Positions 42,481 through 52,500 of a DNA stretch of 64,000 bases are shown piece by piece (within the stretch, counting starts at the first letter, position 1; each line of letters opens with the position of its first letter). Made by a program: the position numbers and the translations under genes. The notes under the pieces were generated by a model. That model had not been told where the DNA came from. It saw only the letters and a list, made by a program, of their open reading frames with translations, and did not search any database. The DNA is from UBA11346 sp038060575 (GTDB taxonomy: Bacteria; Planctomycetota; UBA11346), in the NCBI GenBank assembly GCA_964652775.1, contig CAZZAM010000015.1, forward strand, positions 10,224 to 74,223. Direction: 5' to 3'.

Positions 42481-43961
42481 GCGAACACGCCTACATCGCC
42501 TGTGACCTCGGGGCCGAAAGCGGGCGGGTGTTCCGCGGCCGCTTGGCAGATGGTGTACTGACTATCAGCGAGGCCCATCGCTTTGCGAATGGCGGAATTC
42601 ATGTTGCCGGCAGTGTGCGTTGGGATCTACCGCGCATCATCGACGAGTTGCGCGTCGGCATTCGCGCGGCAGCGACTCACGGTCGCATCGATAGTCTGTC
42701 GACCGATTCGTGGGCTTGCGACTACGTACTCATCGACCGCCAAGGAGCAACGCTGTCGCTGCCGTATCATTACCGCGACGCGCGTGGCGCTGAATCATCT
42801 CGGTGCGTATCCGCCCTCGTCCCGCATGAGCAGTTGTATCACGAAACCGGCATCCAGAGCATGCCGTTCAACACCATCAACCAATTGCATTGGGATGTCA
42901 CCCATCGACCTGAATTGATCAGCACATCTGATCGCCTGCTGCTGATTGCTGACTGGTGCAATTACAAGTTCAGCGGTATCGCCGTCGCCGAAGAGAGTCT
43001 CGCCTCAACAACCCAACTCTATCGCACGCATGATCACCGTTGGAGTGCGGATCTCATCCATCGCGTCGGCCTACCCGGTCACCTCCTGCCGCGCGTCGTG
43101 CCTTCCGCCACCGTCCTCGGACCAGCCGTGGCCGAACTGGGAGTCGGTGATGCACGCGTCATCGCCGGTTGCAGCCATGACACCGCCGCCGCCATTGCTG
43201 CTGTGCCAGCAAGCGGCACGAATTGGGCGTATTTGTCGTGCGGAACGTGGTCACTGCTGGGGATTGAAACAACGCAGCCAATGCTCAGTTCCGACGCAAC
43301 CTACACCAATGAACTTGGACTCGGTGGTAGCGTTCGCTGTCTCTCGATCATTGTCGGCTTGTGGGTTCTCCAGGAGTGCCGTCGCAGTTGGCGAGCGAAC
43401 GGGACAGCATTGTCCTACGCAGATGTAACTAAGCTGGCAGACGCAGCGCCGCCACTGGTTTCCATCATCGACCTCCGCGATCCGCGCTTTGCTCAAACCG
43501 GCGATATGCCAGCCCTCATCCAATCAGCCTGCCGCGCAGCGCAGCAGCCGGTTCCAGAGACCATCGGCGCCATCGCGCGTTGCGTGCTGGAGTCCTTGGC
43601 CTTCTCCTATCGCCGATCACTCGGCGCATTGGAGCAGCTCAGTGGACGCAAGCTGACTCGCCTCCATGTGGTCGGTGGTGGCGTCCACAATCGTCTGCTC
43701 ATGCAGCTCACTGCCGATGCAACTGGTCGCGAGGTCATCGCTGGTCCGGTCGAGGCAACCGCGATCGGCAACCTGCTCATCCAAGGCCTAGCGCTCGGCC
43801 ACATCCACAGTCACGCTGAACTACGCAACATCGTCCGCTCCAGTTTTCCGTGCGAAACCTATCAACCACGCCAGACGACGGCATGGGATCAAGCCGTCCG
43901 TTACCTGGAACAATCGCCGCACAAAGCCACATGCAAAACCATGAAACAGGATACCCCATGA
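42477..43961 (+). CDS. rhaB: Rhamnulokinase-like FGGY sugar kinase
   Basis: 494 residues, both halves of the FGGY ribokinase-like fold present. N-terminal YIACDLGAESGRVFRGRLAD, then STDSWACDYVLID and the substrate block. C-terminal GCSHDTAAAIAAVPASG, ATP-site LSCGTWSLLGIETTQP and LHVVGGGVHNRLLMQLTADA. These are rhamnulokinase signatures; the enzyme phosphorylates L-rhamnulose at O1. The ATG overlaps the previous gene (ATGA). The usual rhaA and rhaD are not adjacent, so the true substrate could be another ketose. Confidence 0.9.
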   Translation: MSEHAYIACDLGAESGRVFRGRLADGVLTISEAHRFANGGIHVAGSVRWDLPRIIDELRVGIRAAATHGRIDSLSTDSWACDYVLIDRQGATLSLPYHYRDARGAESSRCVSALVPHEQLYHETGIQSMPFNTINQLHWDVTHRPELISTSDRLLLIADWCNYKFSGIAVAEESLASTTQLYRTHDHRWSADLIHRVGLPGHLLPRVVPSATVLGPAVAELGVGDARVIAGCSHDTAAAIAAVPASGTNWAYLSCGTWSLLGIETTQPMLSSDATYTNELGLGGSVRCLSIIVGLWVLQECRRSWRANGTALSYADVTKLADAAPPLVSIIDLRDPRFAQTGDMPALIQSACRAAQQPVPETIGAIARCVLESLAFSYRRSLGALEQLSGRKLTRLHVVGGGVHNRLLMQLTADATGREVIAGPVEATAIGNLLIQGLALGHIHSHAELRNIVRSSFPCETYQPRQTTAWDQAVRYLEQSPHKATCKTMKQDTP

Positions 43962-44776
43962 GCCAACGCGCCACGCCAAGTAGCCATCAATACCAACACG
44001 ACGGATACACCATCGCCGACGACCTCAGCGATCCGCAAACCCTCGCCGAGGATCGCCGCCGGCTGGATACGATGCTGGCTACGCTGAAGCCGGGTGAACG
44101 CCCTGAACATCTGGTCGAACCACATGTCATTGCTCCTGATTGGACCTACTGGCTGCACCGCTGCGCTGATCCACGGATTCTTGATGCCGTGCAGCGCTGC
44201 CTGGGCTGCGACGAGATCATCCTGCTGATGTCGCACTTAATTGTGAAGCCGGCTCATAACGGCCTCGCGGTCGCCTGGCACCAGGACAACACATACTGGC
44301 CATCGGTAGACGGGCTGGAGATCGCCACGGTGTGGCTCGCCATCGACGATGTCGATGTCGGCAACTCATGCATGCACGTGATCCCGCGCACGCACGTGGG
44401 CTGCCCAGCACTTGCCAAACTACCAACCCAAGGGGACGACCTGCTGCATATTCAGGTTGCGGTAACTCCAGAAATGGAGGCTGACGCAATCGCCGTACAA
44501 CTCCGCGCTGGTTCAGCCTCGCTCCATGACAGCTTCATCATCCACGGCAGCAAACCCAATCTCAGCAATCGCCGACGAGCAGGTTTTACCATGCGCTATG
44601 GCAACGCTGCCAGCGTGCGCGTGGATGTCGCCAAGCACAACAAACCGGTCTACTACCTGCGCGGTGATAGCACCAACTTGAAACCTGATTACCGCGACTT
44701 CCGACCCGGCTGCCCGTATCCAACAACCTCGGGCATTGAACATCGACATCAGAAAAGCCTGGTGCATCAACAATAA
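43958..44776 (+). CDS. Phytanoyl-CoA dioxygenase (PhyH) family protein
   Basis: 272 residues from the ATG in the ATGA overlap with the kinase; a longer frame lies inside the kinase. Fe(II)/2-oxoglutarate dioxygenase facial triad: His and Asp in WHQDNTYW, and distal His in SFIIHGSKPNLSNRRR, where the Arg run would bind 2-oxoglutarate. NSCMHVIPRTHVG is a further family block. Members hydroxylate small organic substrates. Joined to a sugar kinase and UROD-like protein, it may act on a methylated or decorated sugar. Confidence 0.92.
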   Translation: MSQRATPSSHQYQHDGYTIADDLSDPQTLAEDRRRLDTMLATLKPGERPEHLVEPHVIAPDWTYWLHRCADPRILDAVQRCLGCDEIILLMSHLIVKPAHNGLAVAWHQDNTYWPSVDGLEIATVWLAIDDVDVGNSCMHVIPRTHVGCPALAKLPTQGDDLLHIQVAVTPEMEADAIAVQLRAGSASLHDSFIIHGSKPNLSNRRRAGFTMRYGNAASVRVDVAKHNKPVYYLRGDSTNLKPDYRDFRPGCPYPTTSGIEHRHQKSLVHQQ

Positions 44777-44838
44777 GCAAGCGTCTGACAACGATTGCTT
44801 TCGCTTGGCGCGCGGTCGCCACGACGCATAACGGAGCC

Positions 44839-46263
44839 ATGCTCCGACGCTGTCTCCTGTATGTCCTCGTTATTTCACTTTGCGCTGGAGAATCCCCACC
44901 GGCTCCAGCAACGGCGTTACTCGACAGCGTCATCGCGCTCAATCTCATCCAAGAACCGGATCTCCCTGGCGATCAACTGCGCCTCACGTTTCTCGCTCTA
45001 TGCGAACAAGCTCGACCCGAGATAGCGCGAGTGGCATCGCCACGGGAGAAAATCGCCGTACTCAACCGAGTGCTCCTCGCCGACCGCCATGTTGGTTATC
45101 TCTCGAACCTGTACTGGCGCGACGCGACGTTGGCAGCGGCCGTCCTGCGCAGTAATGGCAATTGCCTCAGTACCAGCACGCTCTATGTGCTTGCTGGCGA
45201 GACCCTCGGCCTGCCCATACGTCTGGTGATTGTTCCCCGTCATGCCTTTGCGCGTTGGGATGACGGCAAAGACCGCATCAATATCGAAACGACCAGCGGC
45301 GGCCAGGAGTTCCCTGACGATCGCTACCTGCGCGACGTCGATGGCACCGAGCGTGCCGTTATGCGTTTTGGAGACAGTCTCGATCGCAATGGATTCCTAG
45401 CCGAGTTGACCGAAGTGGGCATGCACCACTGCTATTCCGCCGGGAATCTCAATAAGGCTCAATCACTGCTGGCAGACGTCGAACGGTTGGCACCGTGGCG
45501 TTGGGATCTGCGCCTCAGTCACATCATCCTCAACGCCGATATCAGTAAGGATCGTCAAGCCGCGCGCCAACAGGTCGCGCAACTGCTTGCCGAGATGCCA
45601 CCGGCCACAGTTACGACCAGTGCCTTGTGCTGGCTCGCCGAAGACGCCGGCGCCCAGCAACAGCCACTGCGACAACGCGATTTGTTGCTTGCCGCATTCA
45701 AACACGCCACGCGGTCCATGATTCCGCAGGTGCTCCATCAGTTGTCGTTTTGCCACCGCACGCTGAAAGACTGGCGTGGAGCCGTGCGCTATTACGAATT
45801 GGCGATGGCCTGCGTCGATCACGGCAGCCCCGAACGCGCGACGTATTTATACTGCTATGCCATTTTGCTCAAAAATGACGGGCGACTTGCAGACGCTCTG
45901 AGGGCCATCGATCAGGCCCTCGTGATCAATCCTGAAAGTTGGAATCTGGTCGTGCTCAAGGCCGGCTACCTCTGCTTGTCGGGGCGCATAGAGGAAGGCA
46001 AAGCCCTCTTCGCCACCGTGAAGGATCCCCATGCCGATGCCGAGTTCTGGGCCAACATGCAAGCCTGGTTCTGCGCCGTCAGTGGACAGAAAGAGGCGTT
46101 CTATCGGCTCTTTGCCGCAGCCTTGGCCAACGCCAACAGCGTCAATATTCTCAACTGGATCGAACAGGACGTCGATCTCGATCCCTATCGCAACGAACCT
46201 GAATTTCGCCGCCTGTTAGAACTCCATCGGCCACGACTGCTGGGCACGCGTGCCGCCAAATAG
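44839..46263 (+). CDS. Exported transglutaminase-like (SirB1-type) TPR protein
   Basis: 474 residues. Signal peptide LLYVLVISLCAG. The N-terminal domain has a transglutaminase-like triad: Cys in RSNGNCLSTSTLYVLAGETL, His in VPRHAFARWDD and the acidic partner in NIETTSGG, as in SirB1-type domains. The C-terminal half is TPR repeats (WRGAVRYYELAMACVDHGSP, LADALRAIDQALVINPESWN). The architecture suggests a periplasmic cysteine-protease fold with protein contacts, substrate unknown. Starts 62 bp after PhyH; separate transcription is possible. Confidence 0.8.
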   Translation: MLRRCLLYVLVISLCAGESPPAPATALLDSVIALNLIQEPDLPGDQLRLTFLALCEQARPEIARVASPREKIAVLNRVLLADRHVGYLSNLYWRDATLAAAVLRSNGNCLSTSTLYVLAGETLGLPIRLVIVPRHAFARWDDGKDRINIETTSGGQEFPDDRYLRDVDGTERAVMRFGDSLDRNGFLAELTEVGMHHCYSAGNLNKAQSLLADVERLAPWRWDLRLSHIILNADISKDRQAARQQVAQLLAEMPPATVTTSALCWLAEDAGAQQQPLRQRDLLLAAFKHATRSMIPQVLHQLSFCHRTLKDWRGAVRYYELAMACVDHGSPERATYLYCYAILLKNDGRLADALRAIDQALVINPESWNLVVLKAGYLCLSGRIEEGKALFATVKDPHADAEFWANMQAWFCAVSGQKEAFYRLFAAALANANSVNILNWIEQDVDLDPYRNEPEFRRLLELHRPRLLGTRAAK

Positions 46264-46387
46264 TGGGCGCGCTCATCCCCGGACAGGCCATGTGTGAGTG
46301 GCAGCCCGCTGAGTTGTGACTGTTTTCTTGATCACCCCTTGACCGAGATGTACTCGGACTCAGCACCCAACCCCAATGGAGTCAACC

Positions 46388-48088
46388 GTGTCAAGATCTC
46401 TGCCCGTCCTTTCCGGGCTGTTCTATCTGGGACTATTGACTGCTTCTGGATGGAGCGGCGAAGCCAAGCCGCTGAGTCCCGCCGACCAAGTTGAGTTCGA
46501 TAAACAACGCAAGGAATTCCCTGCTTCGACTGTCCACGAACGGATCATGATGCCGATGCGTGATGGGGTGAAGCTGGTCAGCGAGATCTATCGCCCAGCC
46601 GAGTCGGGAAAATATCCGGTGCTGCTCATCCGCACGCCGTACTCGCGTTTTGACAAGCGTATTTCCAACTCATGCAAACACGAGAACGGCGTTGCCAGCT
46701 ACGCGTTTCCCTACGTCGCCATCTGTCAGAACCTGCGTGGCGTTGACATATCCGAAGGTCCAGGACGCGATGACTTCACGGCCGAAGTCAACGACGGCTA
46801 CGACACGGTCGAATGGATCGCAAAGCAGGAATGGTCGAATGGCCGGGTCATCATCAATGGCGCATCTGGCTCGGGCATCGCCTGCGCCGCCGCCATATTC
46901 TGCAAGGCGCCGCATCTCGTTGCCGTTTTCACGACAGTAACCGGCGATGACTACTACCGCCACTTCGGCTACTACAATGGCGTCCGACGCCATCTCTACA
47001 CCTGGATCGAAAAACTGAATCATGGCAAGAAACCCGCCGAGTGGCCAAAGCCGGCAACGATTCCCTACGACGTAAAGGCCCGTGCCACATTTCTCGAGAA
47101 TGCCGGGAAAAACAACCAGGTTCTCGCCATCTACAGCACAGCGTGGTACGACTGTCTAGGCGAAGGTGCGCAGGATGCGTTCATCTCGTTGCTGCCTGCC
47201 GGAAAGATCTGGGGTTCGATCGGCAACGGTGGACACGGACCTGTCGGTGGTCGGCCGCAGCAGAAAGCGAGAAACGGAAACGCTGCCTCACCAACGCTGA
47301 CCGGCAATGATCTCGACAAGGTGCTCAAGGGTGATTTTAAGACGCCCGCCGAATCATCGGTCAGATATGTGCTGATGGGCGACGACCTGGACGCGAATGC
47401 GCCCGGAAATACCTGGATGACGACTAAAGTATGGCCAGTAGCGCATACACCGACGTCGTACTATCTCCATGGCGATGGGAAACTACGCCTGGAAAAACCA
47501 ACCGCTAAATCCGCCACGCTCACCTACGCTCACGATCCGAAAAATCCGGTTCCGTCCATTGGTGGCCGCTACATGTACGGAGACAAAATATCAGGTCCGC
47601 AAGATCAGAGTCCAATGAAGGATCGGAAGGACGTCCTCCGATTCGAGACTGACGCGCTCGCCGAACCGATTGGCATCACCGGTACGATCAAGATGGATCT
47701 CGCCATCAGTAGCAACGTCGATGACACCTTGTTTGTCGCCAACCTCGTCGACATCTATCCGGATGGCTATCAGGCACTGATCGCGAGCGGACCAATGATG
47801 GCGCGATACCACCAGGGTCTCGACAAGCCTGCGCCATTGGAAAAGGGGAAAACCTACAACCTCAAGTTCGATCTCTGGGGCACGGCAATCGTGTTCAACA
47901 AGGGACACAAGATCGGCCTGCACATCAGCAGCAGCAGCAGTCCGGCCTATGAAACACACCCGAATTCCTACAAGCCGGTCATGTCCTACGATGGCTGTCC
48001 CATCGCCAATAACTCCATTCACATGTCGGCGATCAACGCATCCAGCATCATCCTGCCGGTCATCCCCAAGGAGTCCTACGCAAAGTAG
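46388..48088 (+). CDS. CocE/NonD-type serine hydrolase, exported (paralogue)
   Basis: 566 residues from the GTG at 46388, chosen because GGAG lies 6 nt upstream; the ATG at 46376 overlaps that site. Signal peptide LSGLFYLGLLTASGWSG. Triad candidates: Ser in INGASGSGIACAA, Asp in STAWYDCLGEG and His in GNGGHGPVGGR. It is strikingly like the hydrolase at 1339-3018 over the whole length (MRDGVKLVSEIYRP, KAPHLVAVFT, ILPVIPKESYAK). So the two are recent duplicates on opposite strands 45 kb apart. Confidence 0.9.
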   Translation: MSRSLPVLSGLFYLGLLTASGWSGEAKPLSPADQVEFDKQRKEFPASTVHERIMMPMRDGVKLVSEIYRPAESGKYPVLLIRTPYSRFDKRISNSCKHENGVASYAFPYVAICQNLRGVDISEGPGRDDFTAEVNDGYDTVEWIAKQEWSNGRVIINGASGSGIACAAAIFCKAPHLVAVFTTVTGDDYYRHFGYYNGVRRHLYTWIEKLNHGKKPAEWPKPATIPYDVKARATFLENAGKNNQVLAIYSTAWYDCLGEGAQDAFISLLPAGKIWGSIGNGGHGPVGGRPQQKARNGNAASPTLTGNDLDKVLKGDFKTPAESSVRYVLMGDDLDANAPGNTWMTTKVWPVAHTPTSYYLHGDGKLRLEKPTAKSATLTYAHDPKNPVPSIGGRYMYGDKISGPQDQSPMKDRKDVLRFETDALAEPIGITGTIKMDLAISSNVDDTLFVANLVDIYPDGYQALIASGPMMARYHQGLDKPAPLEKGKTYNLKFDLWGTAIVFNKGHKIGLHISSSSSPAYETHPNSYKPVMSYDGCPIANNSIHMSAINASSIILPVIPKESYAK

Positions 48089-48159
48089 GCCGTCGCGTCG
48101 TGCGGTTCGATATGGACCATCGCGTTGACCTGGACATGCTCCGCCTCCGAGATCCGAAT

Positions 48160-48882
48160 ATGAAACACACACTGCTCGTCGCGTCTGCCCTGACACTGCC
48201 GTTTCTGTCATCGTGCGTCGATGACGGCAGACATCCCACTCTACCTGCCGCTGCGCCACCGGCCTCGGTCAGCACGGCTCCTCCTGCTGATGACGCCTCC
48301 CGTTTGTTCGCTGCGGTGCGCGAGCAATTCGCGGCGGCAAAAAAGTCCGGCGCCGACATCGATACGCCGGACGAGTTCACGCAGGCGATGTCTGAGCTGC
48401 AATTAGGCGAGCAGGCCATCAGCGCGCGCCAATCCGATGTCGCGATCAAACATTTTGAAACGGCACGAGCCGTACTCGCGAAGGCGACCGCCATGGTTGC
48501 CGAGGTGACAACCGCTATGAAAGACGCCACCGCCGATGCCGAACTCGCCGTCGCGCTGGGCCTGCGTGAATCGTCATGGGATCTCGTCCGCATCGCGCAT
48601 GAAGATATCGCCGCCAGTAAAGCCAGTTTCGATAATCATGAATTTGAAGCCGCCAAGAAGCTGGCAACTGGTGCATCGAAAGATCTGCGCGAAGAAATCG
48701 CCAAAGCCCTTACCGGATTGATCGCCCAAGCGCACACGACCCTTGCGCAACAAACGGATTTGCCGCCCGAACGCAAAGCCAGTACAGAAGAACACCTGCG
48801 CGCAGCTGGGGCGGCAATGCACAAACTCGACTTTCATGCGGCGAAAGCGCGTCTAGATAAAGCACAGACGACGGGTCAGTGA
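48160..48882 (+). CDS. Helical lipoprotein, hypothetical
   Basis: 240 residues from the ATG at 48160 (upstream ATGs lack support). A signal peptide with lipobox LSSC, a Pro/Ala linker, then amphipathic helices (RLFAAVREQFAAAKKSGADI, EAAKKLATGASKDLREEIAK). The repeated pattern of Ala-rich helices resembles the DUF4398-like family of small lipoproteins. Starts 71 bp after the hydrolase and may be co-transcribed. Function unknown. Confidence 0.72.
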   Translation: MKHTLLVASALTLPFLSSCVDDGRHPTLPAAAPPASVSTAPPADDASRLFAAVREQFAAAKKSGADIDTPDEFTQAMSELQLGEQAISARQSDVAIKHFETARAVLAKATAMVAEVTTAMKDATADAELAVALGLRESSWDLVRIAHEDIAASKASFDNHEFEAAKKLATGASKDLREEIAKALTGLIAQAHTTLAQQTDLPPERKASTEEHLRAAGAAMHKLDFHAAKARLDKAQTTGQ

Positions 48883-49093
48883 CCCTGGAAAACACATTGG
48901 GTTCGCGGTTGGTCAACGACATACAGCGTCAGCATGAGCCTCCGCACGGTGAGAGCGTCAATCCCATTCAAGTCGCTGTGCGACAAACGCGAACCGCTGC
49001 GTTTTGGACCAATCCAGAGGGACAGATCGCCCCCCTTCGTCGCAGCGCGAGCTGACCCCTTTGCAACCCCCCTCACCGTGTTAGGGTCAGCCC

Positions 49094-49489
49094 ATGATCC
49101 CGTCCCGCTGGACCAACGAGCTTTCTACCGGCAACCCGGCCATCGACCGCGACCACCAAGAGCTGATCGGTATCATTGATCTACTCAAGGAAGCCGCCTC
49201 GGCCGGTGACCAGAAGGCACAACTGGCGCACGCCCTCGACCAGTTTCGCAGCCATGTGCTCGACCATTTTCCAGCTGAAGAACGCGAGATGGAGGCCAAA
49301 GGATTTCCTGGTTTGGCCAAGCACCGCAACGCTCACGCATTTCTCACCGAACAAGTCCTTGCCCTGGTGCAGAAGGACAACAACGGCGAAACCGTGCTGT
49401 ACACGGAAGTCGACCAACTCGCACAGTCGCTCTATCGTCACATTATTATCGACGATAAGCCATTCGCGTTGTTCTTAGCCAAGGGCTGA
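49094..49489 (+). CDS. Bacteriohemerythrin
   Basis: 131 residues, the family's length. Iron ligands in order: His in DRDHQELIG, His and Glu in SHVLDHFPAEE, His pair in KHRNAHAF, and His-Asp in RHIIIDDKPF. It binds O2 at a di-iron site and may buffer or sense oxygen. It sits beside, but convergent with, the multiheme cytochrome operon, with a shared terminator between. Confidence 0.93.
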   Translation: MIPSRWTNELSTGNPAIDRDHQELIGIIDLLKEAASAGDQKAQLAHALDQFRSHVLDHFPAEEREMEAKGFPGLAKHRNAHAFLTEQVLALVQKDNNGETVLYTEVDQLAQSLYRHIIIDDKPFALFLAKG

Positions 49490-49524
49490 CAGCCGATCGC
49501 GTCCTCGCAGTTGTTGATCACAAA

Positions 49525-49551
49525 ACAGCCCAGGCTTTTGGCCTGGGCTGT
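49525..49551. terminator. Strong bidirectional terminator
   Basis: Perfect 11-bp stem ACAGCCCAGGC/GCCTGGGCTGT with a 5-base TTTTG loop, between the hemerythrin stop and the end of the decaheme gene. On the minus strand it is followed by TTTTGTG, on the plus strand by CTCGTTTGTTCT. It would end both convergent transcripts. Confidence 0.85.
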
Positions 49552-49579
49552 CTCGTTTGTTCTGACTACCGTGTCTGCG

Positions 49580-52500
49580 TCAGCGATTCTTGTGCACCTG
49601 GTCGACGCCCAGTTCCTTGCCTGGGCCGTGGCAGGTGCTGCAACTCTCGACGCCACCGCTGGTGGTCATAAGATCCATGTGGGCTCCAGCGCCGACCGAG
49701 TCGTGGCAGGAGTTACACACCGTCTTGTAGTTGAGGGTCGGCGTGGTCTGGGACGTATGGGCGCGAATGGCCGGCGTCTTCCAGGCGGTGTTGTCATCTC
49801 CGTGGCACTTGGTGCAGGCTGCAGCACCGCCGGGGTGGACCGGGAACACGACCTCGCCGTAGGTGTGGCCCGTACCACTGTTGCCAACTACGGTATAGGT
49901 CGATGCATTGGCCAGTTCTTCGCCCATGTGGATCTTGTGCAGCATGGTGCGGAAGGTGGCCGACGTACTCGTCGTAGCAGCTGGCGTGCCGCCGGCATAG
50001 GCCGGCCAGTCTTCCATGCCCGCAAGGCCGTGGCACATGACGCAGGCGTCGTTGCCCTTGCGGCTACCACCGTGGAAGGTGAACTGGTCATGGCAGGATT
50101 CACAGTTGCTCTGCGATGATATGAGATTGTATGCCGTCGGCGTACTGGCTGCCCCGTAGGCAAAGTCGTAAGTGGCCGCGTTGGCTGCTAGCTGGTAAGC
50201 CTGAGTCTCGTTATTGCGGGTGATGTAGGTCGGCTTCGAGCCCCAGACCGCTGCGGTGTAGCTGCCGCTTTCGTACGCCAGCCCGTTCCACTCGCCCCAC
50301 GCCTGCCCCTGGTCGGACGAATCATTCGGCGGCGGCTGGTAGACCGCCTGCACGCTATCGCCGTTGTGCCGCTTCCAGCCGAAGGCGCCTTGGGTGCGGT
50401 AGCTGACTACCACCGACCGGGCTGCGGTCATGCCAGCCGTGGTCACAATCTGACGGGTGCCGGTGGTCAGGGTGAAGTTGGTGGTCTCCAGGCGCTGGGT
50501 GAGGGCCACCTTTTCGAAGGTGAGACCGCCCGCGTGAGCGTAGCGCAGTGGGAGTTTGAACCACACGCGACTACCGCTGATCACACCAATCTGCACGCAT
50601 TCGGCAGCACCGACACCACCAACCCGGTCGATGAGCACATAGTCGCTAGCTGCGAAACCAGCGGCGCTGGTCACGTCGACATAGCGGTCGCGAGCAGATG
50701 CGGCGGCAGACAGCGTGGTGCTCGTGCTGGTGGCTGCCTCGTAGACCGCTTCACGGCCCCAGTACGGTATGGCGCCGAGGGTGAAGGTATCACCGCTTGC
50801 GGCCGTCGTGGTGCCGACGAACTCGAGCACCAGATCCATCGGCAAATTGAAGGAGTAGCTGATCAGGCTGTTGTTCACCGTCTCGTAGTAGAAGCGGTCG
50901 TTGGCGGCGAAGCTGGTACGGCCAGCGACGATCGCGAACTTGTGGCCGTTCGACGAGGTCTGGAAGACGGTCATGTAGATGTTGTTGCCAGCAGCAAACG
51001 TGGTCGTGCCGCTGGTGATGGTGAACGACAGCGTGCCATCAGTCGAGGTGAAGCGGGTGCTGGCGCTGGTGCCGGCAGGCATCGTTCCGGTGCCCATCAC
51101 GCCACTCGTTGAACCCGTCACGGTGAAGGCCGTCGCGGTGGTGAAGTTCACGGTGATGGTTTGGACGACAGCCGCAGCCGAAAGTTCCACCGCGCTCACC
51201 GAGGTTCCGGTCGCATTGGTGCTGGGTGAGGCTGGCAATGCCGAGCCGCCGAGGGCGGTCATTGTCTCTCCACTGCCGGTCACGGTGAACGCCGTCGCTG
51301 AAGTGAATTGTACCTTCAGCGTTTCGCTGGCGGTCGAGCCGATCACACGGCTCATGATGCCCTTGTTGGACGTGCTGGTCGACACCAGACGGCCGGAGAA
51401 GTCGCACACCGGAACGGTGACGGACTTCGGACCAGCCAGCGGGAACACCAGCTGCCGGTTGTTGGTCGGACCGGTCAAAGCCGTGCTGATCGCCTGCAGC
51501 GAATACAGCGGTATATCAACGCCATCGTTATCAGTGATAGAGAAAGTGATCGTCGGCTTCTCGCCCGAGGCGAAGTAGGACGCAGCATTGCCTGACATGC
51601 TCGTGATGTCGAAGTTCAGCCCGTTATTCGTATTCAGCGCTCGGTTGGTGTCGATGGTCACTACAGCTGCCTCGGGAATATTCCGGGGGTCGGCAATCGG
51701 ATGCGCGTGCGCGATATTGGTCGCCGGCTCGTAGATGTCCGCACCGGTGGCGGTGGTGATGAGAGCACCCAACGCAACTGGTCCAGCAGCCGACATGTCG
51801 ATCGGCGCCGTGTTCGCGACTCCGGGGGCCTTGACCGCGTGGCACGAAGCGCAATCCGCGTCGCTGGTCTGCGCCGGCATGGTCTTGCCGTTGTTCTGAT
51901 AGGGGTTGGCCCAATCGATGTCGTCATGGCACGAGCCGCAGGCCCGGCGCGTGGGCGCGTTATAGCAGTTGTCGCCTTGGCTTGGTGCAGTCAGCGGACC
52001 GCTGCCATCCGGATCGCCGTGGCACTTGTAGCACGCTACGATGCCTTGGAGGATCAGGCCTTGCTTGGTCTTGTTAGCTGAGGAGAGGGCCGAATGGCCG
52101 GCGTGCCGAGGCATCGCGGACTGGAAGCTTGGGAAAACCGGGAAGACGACGTCGGAGAAGTCGTGGATGATCGAGTTGTCGTTGTCATCGATCTCTTCGT
52201 AGGCATTCGCTACCGGGGTGGCGCTGTAGGTCCGTACGCCCGTGCCGTCGCTAGCGACGCCGATCACCGACGGCTGGTGGACGCCGTTGTGGATGCGGTG
52301 GATCATGACCCGGAATTCAACTGAGGTGCCGAGTGGATCCTTCGCACCCGACGTGTGGCAGAGCACGCATAGGGCGGGATCCTTGTACTTCCCTGCGTGG
52401 TTCTGGAGCTGCACGTGGCAACCGTTGCAGTTATCGTTCTTCACCACCTGGCGGGCGAGGGTCGTGCCGCTGGTAAATCCGGTCGCACCAAAGATGACAT

